Source: JBGQMW01 sp963769845
GTDB taxonomy: Archaea > Thermoproteota > Bathyarchaeia > Bathyarchaeales > Bathycorpusculaceae
Direction of reading: 5' to 3'
Assembly (NCBI GenBank): GCA_963769845.1
Contig: CAVYNL010000021.1
Coordinates: forward strand, 1-52,892
Length of the DNA: 52,892 nucleotides
The notes under the pieces were generated by a model that worked only from the letters and a program-made list of their open reading frames with translations, had not been told where the DNA came from and made no database searches. A program made the position numbers and the translations under genes. Below, piece after piece: positions 35,474-44,641 of this stretch (the first letter of the stretch is position 1; each line of letters starts with the position of its first letter).

Positions 35474-35701
35474 CTAACCCAACGGTATCATAAGGCTTCC
35501 GTAGATAATTAACCCAAGAAACACTTCATAGCCAAAAAGAAAAATGCCAACTGCGATTGGAGACTTGTTCACATCATCTAAATCTACGCCAAAAGGTGTC
35601 AGTTTGGCAAAAATGACATAGAAAAGCCATCCAAAAAATAGGCTTACAAAGAAACTCAGAGCTACAACTAAGAGACGCTGAATGTTAAAATAATGAACCA
35701 A
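35474..35701 (-). CDS. Small membrane protein
   Basis: A 75-residue protein with two membrane helices (LLVVALSFFVSLFFGWLFYVIF and VGIFLFGYEVFLGLIIYGSLM). It starts inside the end of the preceding gene and is followed by the transglutaminase-like gene. The second helix resembles one in its upstream neighbour (GLFVSGFLVFAGLVVYGSM), so the two may be paralogs. Confidence 0.6.
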   Translation of the reverse strand: MVHYFNIQRLLVVALSFFVSLFFGWLFYVIFAKLTPFGVDLDDVNKSPIAVGIFLFGYEVFLGLIIYGSLMIPLG

Positions 35702-35971
35702 TAATCACGGATTGACCTAGGAAGAAAGGGTTAACCATTGATCCGTACACGACAAGTCCAGCAAAAACCAGAAAGCCACTCACGAAAAGACCTGTGGCAA
35801 CTGGATCTCCTTTGATAGCTTTGAAACTCGGAGATTTTTGTTGTTATCAGGGTTAGGACTCTTTATTGCTATAATCCCGATTGCTAGGCAGATGATGCTT
35901 GAAACAAAAGCGCGAACAAACCAAAGCAATAAGGAAGTAAGGAATTCTGATGGTACAGCCACAGATCTCAC
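35685..35971 (-). CDS. Small membrane protein, one frame break near 35825
   Basis: GTG 35971 starts VRSVAVPSEFLTSLLLWFVR and a membrane helix; the frame then breaks and continues one base over as FKAIKGDPVATGLFVSGFLVFAGLVVYGSM to a stop at 35685. A TATA-like TTATAAAC near 36005 on this strand fits a short leader. First gene of a three-gene operon ending in the transglutaminase-like protein. Confidence 0.5.
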
Positions 35972-36021
35972 CGTAATAGTACGTTAATCTAGCTAAAGTG
36001 TTTATAAGCATGTTGCTGAGA

Positions 36022-36030
36022 CGCGCGCGC
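36022..36030. repeat. (CG)n intergenic tract, 9 bp
   Basis: CGCGCGCGC, just upstream of the membrane-protein operon promoter. Confidence 0.8.
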
Positions 36031-36165
36031 CAGATGTTTTCCTTTCTATTCCATTTGCAAACGTTATCATTCGGAGTAGAAGAAAAGAGATGGTATTGAG
36101 TTCTGTTGCTAGTGCAGGCTATTGTTTGGCTTCTACTATCTTCGCAACCGGGGCGTTCTTCTTTA

Positions 36166-36174
36166 GCGCGCGCG
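36166..36174. repeat. (GC)n intergenic tract, 9 bp
   Basis: TTTAGCGCGCGCGTTTTAG, 37 bases downstream of the 3' end of tRNA-Gln (on the minus strand). Confidence 0.8.
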
Positions 36175-36210
36175 TTTTAGCTGAACAGAATTGGAAGCGC
36201 ACGCGAGTGG

Positions 36211-36283
36211 TAGCCCGGGAGAGATTCGAACTCTCGTCAGCGGCTCCAGAGGCCGCCATGTTTGACCACTGCACCACCGGGCT
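36211..36283 (-). tRNA. tRNA-Gln (anticodon CTG)
   Basis: Seventy-three bases: acceptor AGCCCGG with CCGGGCT, anticodon arm GCGGC-CTCTGGA-GCCGC, T-arm GAGAG-TTCGAAT-CTCTC, discriminator A. No intron, no encoded CCA. Confidence 0.93.
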
Positions 36284-36357
36284 TCGTTTCACGTAGGTAA
36301 ACACTGCAGATTCTTCAATAATAACTTTAATGCTGAAGCCGAAAGAAGGAACACGGA

Positions 36358-36567
36358 CTACTTTTCCTTTTCCTTTGCGTCCTTAACGCAGTGACATTTC
36401 TGGGCGTTCTGAATCCAATCTTCACAATGCCACAGCGTCTGCACAACAGCATTCTTGTTCTTCAAGAACCGTCTAGTGCAGAACACACGAACAGGATACT
36501 CGTAGGCGTTGTGGCTTGTGCAGTTTCCGCAAAACCTCCCTGTATCCGCGGCCTTCGCTTTCTTCAT
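36358..36567 (-). CDS. Small cysteine-rich protein
   Basis: Sixty-nine residues with cysteines in FCGNC, FCTRR, HCEDW and KCHCVKD, probably a zinc or iron-sulfur site, and a Lys/Glu tail. ATG 36567 overlaps the end of the deoxyhypusine synthase gene by four bases, so it is translated from the same message. Function unknown. Confidence 0.65.
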   Translation of the reverse strand: MKKAKAADTGRFCGNCTSHNAYEYPVRVFCTRRFLKNKNAVVQTLWHCEDWIQNAQKCHCVKDAKEKEK

Positions 36568-37589
36568 TTCTGTGTTGTCTCCTTGAAATCCGCACTTTTC
36601 CTGCGCGGTGTGCGTTTGAAGTTCTTGCCTAGTCTTTCGACGACTGAAGCCACCATGACCGGGAAGGCTATCATGGCGTCCGTCGGAACCATTATTTTGT
36701 CTGCTGCGCCCTTCAGTTTTCCCCAGCTCACCGTCTCCTCCAGAGTCGAGCCCGAGAGCCCGCCAGTCTCCGCTCGGTCCATCGTGACGACCACTGCATA
36801 GTCTATGCCCGACTTGGTGGCAAGAGCAGCCGACTGTATAGTGTTTCTCGGAACGCCGCCGCCCAGAACGATCATCCCGTTCCTCTCCGATTCCCTGCAG
36901 ATCCCAATGATCTCGGGGACATCCTTGAAAGCATCCACCACCAGCGTGTTCTTGAAACCCCTCCGAGAGGCGTGAAGGTTATAGATGTACCCGAACTCAG
37001 AATCGCGCACAGCGGGCATGAAAACGGGCGCCTGCGCCTCATAAGCAGCGCGCAACACCGAGTCAGGGTCTTTCAGCTTTTTGCCCAGTTCCCAAGCAAA
37101 CTCCCGCGATGAAAGCCTTCTTCCGCGATACTCATCAGCTATCTGGTCATACATTTCCGTAAGCTTCATGTCCAATTCAATGAAGTCCTCTTCGGGCACG
37201 AACACGTCGTAGATCCTGTACGTGTGGTACTTGTAGAGCAGGAAGTCGTCGGCAGCCCAGTGCCCCTTGTAATGGTGGCCGCCTAGAGCTTCGATGGCGT
37301 CGTGCACCATGTTTGCGCCAGTAGTTACGAGCACGTCTATTCGATTCTCGCGTAACGAGTCCGCAACTAGCGAACGCATGCCTGCGGGAACCAGAGCGCC
37401 TGCCAACGCCAAGAACACCGTGCACTCGTCGTCCCGAAGCATTCTCTCGTAGATGTCACACGCCGTCGAAAGTCTTCCAGCGCCGAAAGACCCAGAATTC
37501 CCAAACTGCTGAATAAGCTGGTCGACACTAAGTCGGCCGTTGATCTTTATGTGCTTCACTGGCTCCGTTAGGACGTCTGTTCGTCGCAA
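36564..37589 (-). CDS. Deoxyhypusine synthase
   Basis: A 341-residue NAD-dependent enzyme that moves the aminobutyl group of spermidine to a lysine of aIF5A. ALAGALVPAGMRSLVADSL, VTTGANMVHDAIEALGGHHY, VLGGGVPRN and LEETVSWGKLKG (with the active-site Lys) are family hallmarks. The start is a non-ATG codon at 37589. It leads a two-gene operon with the small Cys-rich protein. Confidence 0.94.
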   Translation of the reverse strand: MRRTDVLTEPVKHIKINGRLSVDQLIQQFGNSGSFGAGRLSTACDIYERMLRDDECTVFLALAGALVPAGMRSLVADSLRENRIDVLVTTGANMVHDAIEALGGHHYKGHWAADDFLLYKYHTYRIYDVFVPEEDFIELDMKLTEMYDQIADEYRGRRLSSREFAWELGKKLKDPDSVLRAAYEAQAPVFMPAVRDSEFGYIYNLHASRRGFKNTLVVDAFKDVPEIIGICRESERNGMIVLGGGVPRNTIQSAALATKSGIDYAVVVTMDRAETGGLSGSTLEETVSWGKLKGAADKIMVPTDAMIAFPVMVASVVERLGKNFKRTPRRKSADFKETTQK

Positions 37590-37731
37590 CAGATCACACG
37601 CTCAGAATTTCAATGTTTAGCCGATTAAGAACAAATATCTTTCTATAATCACACGCATAAAAAACACTTCGAGAAAGAGTGAAGAAAGAACCGCTTCCTA
37701 TTCCAAAACTAAAATCGGAATAAAGAAAGAG

Positions 37732-37962
37732 CTACAGGAGCGCGAAGTTTGTTGATTTGATCTTTCCTCTTGTGTCCACGATGACTTCGAATTTTTCCGC
37801 CCAAGGGTGACCTTCAAGGTCGATCGGACACGTGCCGCGTATAACCCAGATCTCATGATTCTGTTCAACAGTAGAAACGTCTACTCTTTCCGTGCCCTTC
37901 CTCTTCTTGAGAAATTCCACGGCTATCTGCTGAGCAGAGTCTTTTGAAACGCTCTCCTTCAT
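37732..37962 (-). CDS. Conserved hypothetical protein, PepSY-like
   Basis: A 76-residue protein: SAQQIAVEFLKKRKGTERVDVSTVEQ, then WVIRGTCPI and KFEVIVDTRGKIKSTNF. A helix followed by a three-stranded sheet with EVIVDTRGKI is like a half PepSY unit. ATG 37962 was chosen. Confidence 0.55.
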   Translation of the reverse strand: MKESVSKDSAQQIAVEFLKKRKGTERVDVSTVEQNHEIWVIRGTCPIDLEGHPWAEKFEVIVDTRGKIKSTNFALL

Positions 37963-38114
37963 AATGACTGCCACCGGGGCATACTATTTTTTGCACGCAT
38001 CATTAAGGATTATGAACCCGGAATCCATAGCCAAAATACACATATCCTGTCCACAGGACTCATACTGTCATAGAAGCGCTCAAAACAACCTTGTTAGACA
38101 GAGAAACGGAAGAC

Positions 38115-39188
38115 ATGACCGAGAAAAGAAGGATAATATTTCACCTCGACATGGACCACTTTTTCACTGCAGCAGAAGAAAGGCAACGCCCAGAACTCAA
38201 AGGCAAACCCGTAATCGTCGGAGCTGACCCAAAAGAGGGAAAGGGCAGAGGCGTCGTCAGCACAGCCAACTATGAAGCCAGAGAATTTGGCATCAGATCA
38301 GGCATGCCGATCTCCAGAGCCTGGGAACTCTGCCCGCAAGCCATGTACCTCCAACCAAACTTCAGACTCTACACGCAAGTCTCCAACGAGATCATGAACC
38401 TCCTACGCAAGTACACAGACAAGTTCGAACAGTGGGGGATAGACGAAGCCTTCCTAGATGTAACCTCAGAAGCCAAAGACTACACAGAGGCAGGAAACCT
38501 TGCACGACGAATAAAAGCACACATCAAAGAAAACCAGGGCCTGAGCTGCTCGATAGGAATAGGCCCAAACAAGCTCATCGCAAAAATCGCCACAGACATC
38601 CAGAAACCAGACGGATTAACAACCGTCAAGGACGAAGACACTGAAGGATTCCTTGCCCCGTTACCCGTGAGGAAGCTCCTGTGGGTAGGACGAAAAACAG
38701 AACAAAAACTGCACACCATGGGCATAAAAACCATAGGCGACCTTGCCAACCACGACCCAACAATCCTGACCGAAGCCTTCGGCAGCCTCGGCATACAACT
38801 GTACGTGATGGCGCACGGAATAGACAAGAGCGAAGTTGAAGAAAGAGAAGACATCAAATCCATCAGCCGCGAGACAACCTTCCAAGAAGACACAGCAGAT
38901 CCCCAGATTGTCCTGCAAACCATGCACAGCATAATCGAACAAGTGCAGAAAGACACCCAGAAGCAACACTTAAGCTTCAAAACCGTAACCATCAAAATCC
39001 GCTACGAGAACTTCGAAACACACACCCGCAGCAAGACATTACCGTTCATAACGAATCGGCTTCAAGACCTGAACAAAGCCGCGACCGAGCTTCTAACATC
39101 TCACATCAAACCTGAAAGAAAGGTGAGACTCATCGGCGTCAAAGTCTCCAACTTCGTGGAAACAGACAAGCAGAAAACCCTGGTGTGA
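38115..39188 (+). CDS. dinB: DNA polymerase IV (Y family, DinB/Dpo4)
   Basis: A 357-residue translesion polymerase. FHLDMDHFF and WGIDEAFLD hold the catalytic acids, SCSIGIGPNKLIAKIATD the palm/finger, a thumb HhH (LLWVGRKTEQKLHTMGI) and the little-finger domain follow. The C-terminus is short and no clear PCNA-binding box is visible. ATG 38115 begins the conserved block; upstream codons are not conserved. Confidence 0.94.
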   Translation: MTEKRRIIFHLDMDHFFTAAEERQRPELKGKPVIVGADPKEGKGRGVVSTANYEAREFGIRSGMPISRAWELCPQAMYLQPNFRLYTQVSNEIMNLLRKYTDKFEQWGIDEAFLDVTSEAKDYTEAGNLARRIKAHIKENQGLSCSIGIGPNKLIAKIATDIQKPDGLTTVKDEDTEGFLAPLPVRKLLWVGRKTEQKLHTMGIKTIGDLANHDPTILTEAFGSLGIQLYVMAHGIDKSEVEEREDIKSISRETTFQEDTADPQIVLQTMHSIIEQVQKDTQKQHLSFKTVTIKIRYENFETHTRSKTLPFITNRLQDLNKAATELLTSHIKPERKVRLIGVKVSNFVETDKQKTLV

Positions 39189-39271
39189 CCTCGTTTCGTC
39201 CATACCCCAACAATAGTTATTAATAAGCCAACTGAGAGACTGTTTCCGTTTAGCAAGAAAGGTAAATACCG

Positions 39272-40834
39272 ATGTCGGAGAAGCAGGGCACGAAGATTGT
39301 TCTAACGGCCTCAGCCACTGAAATGAGTGATTTTTTCAACAACCCCTTCGTAGCCTTCGTAGGCGGGTTCGCAAAAGGGCCAGTGCCACTGTGGTTCCTG
39401 AGAAAAGCCCTCTACCCACCTACAGAGCGCTACCCTGACGGCAGAGCCAAGTACGCACCCTATGGCCTGAGGAAAGTAGAAGCCCTGCTGCTCAATAACG
39501 GCTTCAAAGAATCTGACGTCGCAGTAGTCCAGCCACAAAACCTCGACGACTTCATCGGACCCAACACCAAAGCCGTGGGCATATCCACCATGGACCCCAC
39601 AGGAATGGGATACGTCAGCAAAACCTACTCCTCAATCGTAGGCGGCGGAGAACCAATGAACGCCATCGAATTCCGACAACTCGTAAAAGATCCTAGCATC
39701 CGCATCTACAAGCCCAAGGTCATCGTCGGCGGCTTCGGCTCCTGGCAACTGGAACGCAAGAAAGTAGCAGACAGCTACGGCGTCGACTGCGTAATCATGG
39801 GAGAAGGCGAAGAAGTCGTAGCCGGCGTCTTCAGAAAAGCAGTCAACGGAGAAGAACTCCCCCGAGTGGTGCGCGTTTCCAAAAACTGCGAAGAAGACGA
39901 AGTCCCACAGATCCGACATCCAGCCATCCACGGATGCGTCGAAATATCAAGAGGCTGCGGCCGCAACTGCCAATTCTGCACACCGACGATGCAGAAGAAG
40001 CGCGACATACCGCTTGGGAGGATCCTGGAAGAAGTGAAGACCACAGCGGAGGAAGGCTCCTTCAGAATCACCCTCGTGACCGAAGACCTGTTCCTGTACG
40101 GTGCAAAGAACCCGCGGTTTATACCCGACAAAGAAGCAGTAGTCAAACTCGTCAAGAGCGTTGCCAATGTTCCAGGCGTCAAGGCCGTTCAGCCCTCACA
40201 CACGTCTCTGGCGCCTGTCGTAGCAGACCCAGGAATGGTCAAAGAAATAGCAGAAGTCCTAATCGATTACAGCTGGTACTATCACGGCAGCAAAGCCATC
40301 GTCACGTCAGAAACAGGCCTAGAAACCGGAAGCGTCAGGCTCATGAAGAAATACATGGCTGGAAAGATGCTCCCCTACAAGCCTGAACAATGGCCCGAAA
40401 TCGTCTGTCAATCCTTCGGCATACTGAACGACTGCGACTGGTACCCGCTCGCTACACTCATCATCGGACTTCCAGACGAACATGAAGAAGACGTCGCCGC
40501 GACCCTTGAGCTGATGGACAACCTACACGACTACCAAGCCTTCTACGTCCCACTGTTCTTCGTACCCCTAGAAAACTGCATACTTATGGACAAGAAAGGC
40601 ACAGAACTCGACTCACTCAATAAGGCAAGATGGGAACTCTTCGCCCGCTGCTGGGAATACAACGTAAGAATCTGGCGGGACACATTCCTGAAACACAGAA
40701 TCCCCAACCCATGGCTATTCAAATTCGTCAAAAAAGTAGCCATACCATACGCAGGAACAGCCGCAGGAATCTACTACAGGCTCAAACATGGCGAACAAAT
40801 GCAAAAAGCCATCTGGAAAATGGCCACGGCATAA
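39272..40834 (+). CDS. B12-binding radical SAM protein, GDGT ring synthase-like
   Basis: A 520-residue protein. KIVLTASATEMSDFFNNPFVAFVGGF opens an N-terminal cobalamin-binding-type fold, VIVGGFGSWQLE and VDCVIMGEGEEVV belong to it, and RGCGRNCQFC (near residues 230-237) is the radical SAM cluster. SETGLETGSVRLM and LIIGLPDEHEEDV are later core motifs. From memory the family includes the Grs enzymes that cyclise tetraether lipids, but many relatives have unknown substrates. TATA-like TTATTAATAAG near 39217. It is monocistronic; a (GC)n tract follows the stop. Confidence 0.75.
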   Translation: MSEKQGTKIVLTASATEMSDFFNNPFVAFVGGFAKGPVPLWFLRKALYPPTERYPDGRAKYAPYGLRKVEALLLNNGFKESDVAVVQPQNLDDFIGPNTKAVGISTMDPTGMGYVSKTYSSIVGGGEPMNAIEFRQLVKDPSIRIYKPKVIVGGFGSWQLERKKVADSYGVDCVIMGEGEEVVAGVFRKAVNGEELPRVVRVSKNCEEDEVPQIRHPAIHGCVEISRGCGRNCQFCTPTMQKKRDIPLGRILEEVKTTAEEGSFRITLVTEDLFLYGAKNPRFIPDKEAVVKLVKSVANVPGVKAVQPSHTSLAPVVADPGMVKEIAEVLIDYSWYYHGSKAIVTSETGLETGSVRLMKKYMAGKMLPYKPEQWPEIVCQSFGILNDCDWYPLATLIIGLPDEHEEDVAATLELMDNLHDYQAFYVPLFFVPLENCILMDKKGTELDSLNKARWELFARCWEYNVRIWRDTFLKHRIPNPWLFKFVKKVAIPYAGTAAGIYYRLKHGEQMQKAIWKMATA

Positions 40835-40857
40835 CGAACGCACAAACTCAAAGATTA

Positions 40858-40866
40858 GCGCGCGCG
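40858..40866. repeat. (GC)n intergenic tract, 9 bp
   Basis: TTAGCGCGCGCGAC, 24 bases after the stop of the B12 radical SAM gene. Confidence 0.8.
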
Positions 40867-40944
40867 ACAAGAAAAGAATGAAATAGCGTTCTCACACAAA
40901 CAGTAGGCAGACGAATCAAAAACAAGCAACAAGGACTTGACAAA

Positions 40945-41655
40945 ATGTCTGAAAAAGAGACTCTGCTCCCATACTTGAAAGAGAAAAAGACTGATAGACA
41001 AGAACAGCCGACTATCATCGTGGACCGTCGCGAAGCAAACACGGCTTCAAAAATCGTGAAAGGCCTCATAGAACGCGGAGCATCCGTAAAAACTGAGACA
41101 CTTGAAAAGGGTGACTACGTACTCTCCGACGAATGTGCGGTGGAAAGAAAAACTGTCCACGACTTCGTCTACACCCTGACCCGACGTTATCTGTTCGAAC
41201 AGCTTTTCAAACTTAAAGAAGCCTACCCGAAATCGCTTATCCTGCTCGAGGGCTACTTGCCCGTCATCTACAAGTACAGCAGAATCCAGCCCGCAGCAGT
41301 CTGGGGCGCCATGTTCAACCTCGCCCGAAACGGCATAGCCATAGTCAACACGACCTCTTACAAGGAAACGATCGACTTCCTGTACGTTGCAGCTCGACAG
41401 GAACAGATAATTGAAAAGAGAGCCCCGACAGTCCACCCGTTCAAAAGAACAGACACGCTGGCCGACGCACAACTGTACCTTGTCGCAAGCCTGCCGCACG
41501 TAGGAAGAGAAAAAGCCCAGGCAATCCTTAAGTCCTACCAAACACCGCTGAACGCCCTCATCAACGTCGACGACTGGCCCGAGACCGTCCATGGACTTGG
41601 CCCGAAAATAAGCAACAAGGTTAAAGAAGTACTGAACACACCCTTCACAGAGTGA
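40945..41655 (+). CDS. XPF/ERCC4-type structure-specific nuclease, helicase-less
   Basis: A 236-residue nuclease. IIVDRREANTAS, KGDYVLSDECAVERKTVHDF (GDxnERKxxxD) give the active site; a tandem helix-hairpin-helix region (ASLPHVGREKAQAIL and VHGLGPKISNKVKEVL) binds DNA. Length and domain set equal the short crenarchaeal XPF that works with PCNA on 3'-flaps and junctions. No PCNA-binding box is evident at either end. The next gene overlaps the stop region. Confidence 0.92.
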   Translation: MSEKETLLPYLKEKKTDRQEQPTIIVDRREANTASKIVKGLIERGASVKTETLEKGDYVLSDECAVERKTVHDFVYTLTRRYLFEQLFKLKEAYPKSLILLEGYLPVIYKYSRIQPAAVWGAMFNLARNGIAIVNTTSYKETIDFLYVAARQEQIIEKRAPTVHPFKRTDTLADAQLYLVASLPHVGREKAQAILKSYQTPLNALINVDDWPETVHGLGPKISNKVKEVLNTPFTE

Positions 41656-41660
41656 AAAGC

Positions 41661-42008
41661 ATGGAAGTCCAAATTGCGCCCACCAAAAAGGTCAACGTAC
41701 TAGGAGTCGACAACCGCTCAGTGGAAAACGTCGCATGGTGCGCCGTCACCTACGGCATGAACAGACTCTACTGGGTAAACGGCTACCTGCTGTGTGTGGA
41801 AGTGTACGAAAAATCCTTCGACCACGAACTCAAAAACAAGGAATTCCCAGTAAGCCAAGTCTGCTACACCAAATTTCCAAAGTACGAGAAGCTCTACGAA
41901 GTCGACAAAAGCGTCCAAATCCCAGTCGCAAACGTGTCAGACATGAAACTCTTCCAGAGCATACTCAAAGCAATTCTGGAAAACGAAAAGAAAACTGTCA
42001 AAGAATAG
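41661..42008 (+). CDS. Hypothetical archaeal protein
   Basis: A 115-residue protein, mixed alpha/beta (NVLGVDNRSVENVAWCAVTYG, LYWVNGYLLCVEVYEKSF). No family recognised. ATG 41661 is five bases after the XPF stop; an ATG-like start at 41652 overlaps it. Probably cotranscribed with XPF. It ends directly against the converging iorB stop. Confidence 0.6.
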   Translation: MEVQIAPTKKVNVLGVDNRSVENVAWCAVTYGMNRLYWVNGYLLCVEVYEKSFDHELKNKEFPVSQVCYTKFPKYEKLYEVDKSVQIPVANVSDMKLFQSILKAILENEKKTVKE

Positions 42009-42623
42009 CTAGCCGACTTTCTCTTTCTTCACAGCGCCGTAGCCCAGCCGGAAGGCCTCCACGTTCGTCTCCACATGCTTTGCGGGGACAAGCTGCTTCA
42101 AGGCATCAATCACACTCTCTACCTTGACAGGAAATCCAGTGACAGCCGCCAAAGCACCCAACAACACGCTGTTCTGGGCAAGACTGCTTCCGGCGACTTT
42201 GGCCAACTCTCTGGCATGAACAACGATGATTTTCTCCGTAAAACAATGAATCTTCTGCTTCACTTCCTCAATACTAGGATATTTCAAATCCTTGACCGCA
42301 AGCTCTGTTGGCGGAATCCTTTCTGAGCTCATTATCACAAGAGTTTTTTCCGAAGAATACTTCAGGTTCCTGACAGTCTCCAAGGGCTCAAACCCCAACA
42401 GCACGTCAGCCTGACCGTCAATAACCGTAGGCGCCATCACCGCATCCCCGATTCTCACACTCGAAACCACAGCTCCACCGCGTTGAGCCATCCCGTGAAT
42501 CTCGCTCACGCGAACGTTCAGTCCATCCTTCACGGCGGCCATGCCCAGAATCTCAGCAGCCAGAAGCGTCCCCTGTCCACCTACACCCGCCAACACGATG
42601 TTAAACTCTTTCACTCCAAGCAT
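42009..42623 (-). CDS. iorB: Indolepyruvate:ferredoxin oxidoreductase beta subunit
   Basis: A 204-residue gamma-type pyruvate/ketoacid ferredoxin oxidoreductase domain: FNIVLAGVGGQGTLLAAEIL and HGMAQRGGAVVSSVRIG are diagnostic. With IorA it oxidises arylpyruvates such as indolepyruvate to aryl-acetyl-CoA, reducing ferredoxin. It starts 13 bases inside the end of iorA. Confidence 0.93.
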   Translation of the reverse strand: MLGVKEFNIVLAGVGGQGTLLAAEILGMAAVKDGLNVRVSEIHGMAQRGGAVVSSVRIGDAVMAPTVIDGQADVLLGFEPLETVRNLKYSSEKTLVIMSSERIPPTELAVKDLKYPSIEEVKQKIHCFTEKIIVVHARELAKVAGSSLAQNSVLLGALAAVTGFPVKVESVIDALKQLVPAKHVETNVEAFRLGYGAVKKEKVG

Positions 42624-44488
42624 CTCCCTTCAATCGCGCTATACGGACACACTGAAGCGCACAGACCGCATGCGGTGCACAGAGTCTCATCGATCCTTGC
42701 CCTGCCATCAACAACAACCAAAGCAGGACAGCCCAAGAGCTTGACGCATGCCATACAGTTTGTGCATTTCTCCGTAATCTTGGCTGGCAGGACTTTGACT
42801 CCTCTGCGTCTCTTTTCCCTGAGATCCATTAGAGTGCACGGGGAACGAAAGACCACCACCGAAGGCCCAGGATACGTCAAAGCTTCTTTCAACACGGCCG
42901 TGGCTTCCTTAATCTTGAAGGGATTCACGACTCTGACGTACTCCACACCGCATCCTTCCGCGACCTTTTCAACCAATACTCTAGGCGCTGGACTCCGCAT
43001 GCCAGTGACGCCTGTACCTGGGTGTGGTTGGTGTCCCGTCATCGCGGTTGTCTGATTGTCTAGCACAGCTATGACTATTTTGCTGTTGTTGTAAACAGCG
43101 TTTATCAGTCCTGGGATAGCGGCATGGAAGAAGGTTGAATCGCCCAGAGTCGCGATTGTGTCTTTTCCCGTGACTTTGCTTATTCCCTGAGCCATGCCGA
43201 CGCTTGCACCCATACAAATCATGATGTCTCCCACGTTCAAAGGCGGCGAAATTCCCAGAGCATAGCATCCGATATCATCAGGATACACGGCCTCGTCACC
43301 TCCAACCTTCTTGATGACAAAGTAAGAGGCCCGGTGAGGACAGCCTGCGCAAAGGATCGGCGGTCTGGATGGCAAGTCTCGTATGACCTCAGCGTATTTC
43401 TCACTGATCTTCCTGAAATCTATGGGGAGTCTCTTGCCCGTTATCTTGGAGAACCCTATTGCCACCAAGCGTGTCGAAAGCTCTCCCTCCTTTGGGAAAA
43501 AGGGTTCAGTCATTTTTCCCCGTATTTCAACGTTTGGCGCATGATCCTTAGCTATCGCCTTGATCTGCATCTCCAAGTATGGATCAAGCTCTTCAACGAT
43601 CACAACCTTGCTATAGAGGCCAAGGAAGTCTGCAATCTTTTTTTCAGGAAGCGGATGCGTCATGCCGAGCTTCAAAAAGCCCGCGTCCAGACTCAGTAGG
43701 TTCGCGGCCTCAACGGCGTAGTTAAAGGCTGAGCCTGAAGAGACTATGCCAACTTCTCCGCCTTTTTGAAACACACTGTTGTAAGGCGACGTTTCACTGA
43801 TTTCCTTGGCTTTTGCTGCTTGTTTCAATAGAACTTCATGTTTCGGTCTTGAGAAGGCTGGCACCATGACTAGGCGCTTCATGTCCCTAATGAAGCGGCC
43901 CCTGAGGTTTGGTTTCACCACGCTACCATATTCAACTGGTCCTCTAGTGTGATTGACACGGGTAGTTGTTCTCAGGAACACTGGCAGCTCGAGTTTCTCA
44001 GAGATTTCGACAGCTGAAACTGTCATTTCCTTCGCCTCTTGTGGACTGGAAGGTTCAAGGCACGGCAGGTTTGAGAGCAATGCATAGAAGCGGCTGTCTT
44101 GCTCGTTCTGTGAGCTGTAGCATTCAGGGTCGTCAGCTGTGACTATTACGTATCCTCCCCTTACACCGACATAGGCTAGCGTCATGACCATGTCAGCAGC
44201 CACATTCAATCCGACATGCTTCATTGCTGAAAGTGACCTTACTCCACAATTTGCGGCTCCTGCCGCGACTTCGACAGCGACCATTTCATTGACGGAGTAT
44301 TCCATGTACAAACCCGCTTTCTCGGCAACCTCTGATATGGAGTCACCGATCTCGGAAGCAGGTGTGCCTGGATACGTGGTTACAACACCTATTCCAGCTT
44401 CGAGAATTCCTCTTGCAATGGCTTCGTTACCGAGTAGAAGCACCCGTTTTCCCGGGTTATCTTGCAGTAATACTTTCAAATCAGGCAA
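42611..44488 (-). CDS. iorA: Indolepyruvate:ferredoxin oxidoreductase alpha subunit
   Basis: A 625-residue subunit. VVTTYPGTPASEIGDSI and VEVAAGAANCGVRSL belong to the pyrimidine-binding half, GDSTFFHAAIPGLINAVYNN to the TPP diphosphate-binding half, and the C-terminus has CTNCMACVKLLGC and CTACGLCASVCPY for two 4Fe-4S clusters. ATG 44488 is divergent from the tryptophanase-like gene 153 bases away, so the two transcripts may be co-regulated. Confidence 0.95.
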   Translation of the reverse strand: MPDLKVLLQDNPGKRVLLLGNEAIARGILEAGIGVVTTYPGTPASEIGDSISEVAEKAGLYMEYSVNEMVAVEVAAGAANCGVRSLSAMKHVGLNVAADMVMTLAYVGVRGGYVIVTADDPECYSSQNEQDSRFYALLSNLPCLEPSSPQEAKEMTVSAVEISEKLELPVFLRTTTRVNHTRGPVEYGSVVKPNLRGRFIRDMKRLVMVPAFSRPKHEVLLKQAAKAKEISETSPYNSVFQKGGEVGIVSSGSAFNYAVEAANLLSLDAGFLKLGMTHPLPEKKIADFLGLYSKVVIVEELDPYLEMQIKAIAKDHAPNVEIRGKMTEPFFPKEGELSTRLVAIGFSKITGKRLPIDFRKISEKYAEVIRDLPSRPPILCAGCPHRASYFVIKKVGGDEAVYPDDIGCYALGISPPLNVGDIMICMGASVGMAQGISKVTGKDTIATLGDSTFFHAAIPGLINAVYNNSKIVIAVLDNQTTAMTGHQPHPGTGVTGMRSPAPRVLVEKVAEGCGVEYVRVVNPFKIKEATAVLKEALTYPGPSVVVFRSPCTLMDLREKRRRGVKVLPAKITEKCTNCMACVKLLGCPALVVVDGRARIDETLCTACGLCASVCPYSAIEGRCLE

Positions 44489-44590
44489 AAAACTTCTCCT
44501 CAGACCTCGAAGTTGTCACAGTCTAGGCCTTTCACATATAGCTTTTGGTGAAGACCAGCAGCTATGACATAATGAGATCGGCAAACCGAA

Positions 44591-44602
44591 AGTATTATAA
44601 AA
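44591..44602 (+). promoter_or_regulatory. TATA-like box for the tryptophanase-like gene
   Basis: AGTATTATAAAA lies about 40-50 bases before ATG 44642, giving a leader of roughly 17-25 bases. Confidence 0.45.
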
Positions 44603-44641
44603 ATCCAGATGAGATAACTGCAAACTCTCGAGGTTTGCATT

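Noticed and set aside
36770..36785. A 16-bp match to the 3' end of tRNA-Ala (31776-31791), looking like a second attachment site
   Set aside because: It lies in the conserved body of an intact deoxyhypusine synthase gene (codons for the TMDRAETG region), where an attachment junction would have broken the protein. Likely coincidence.
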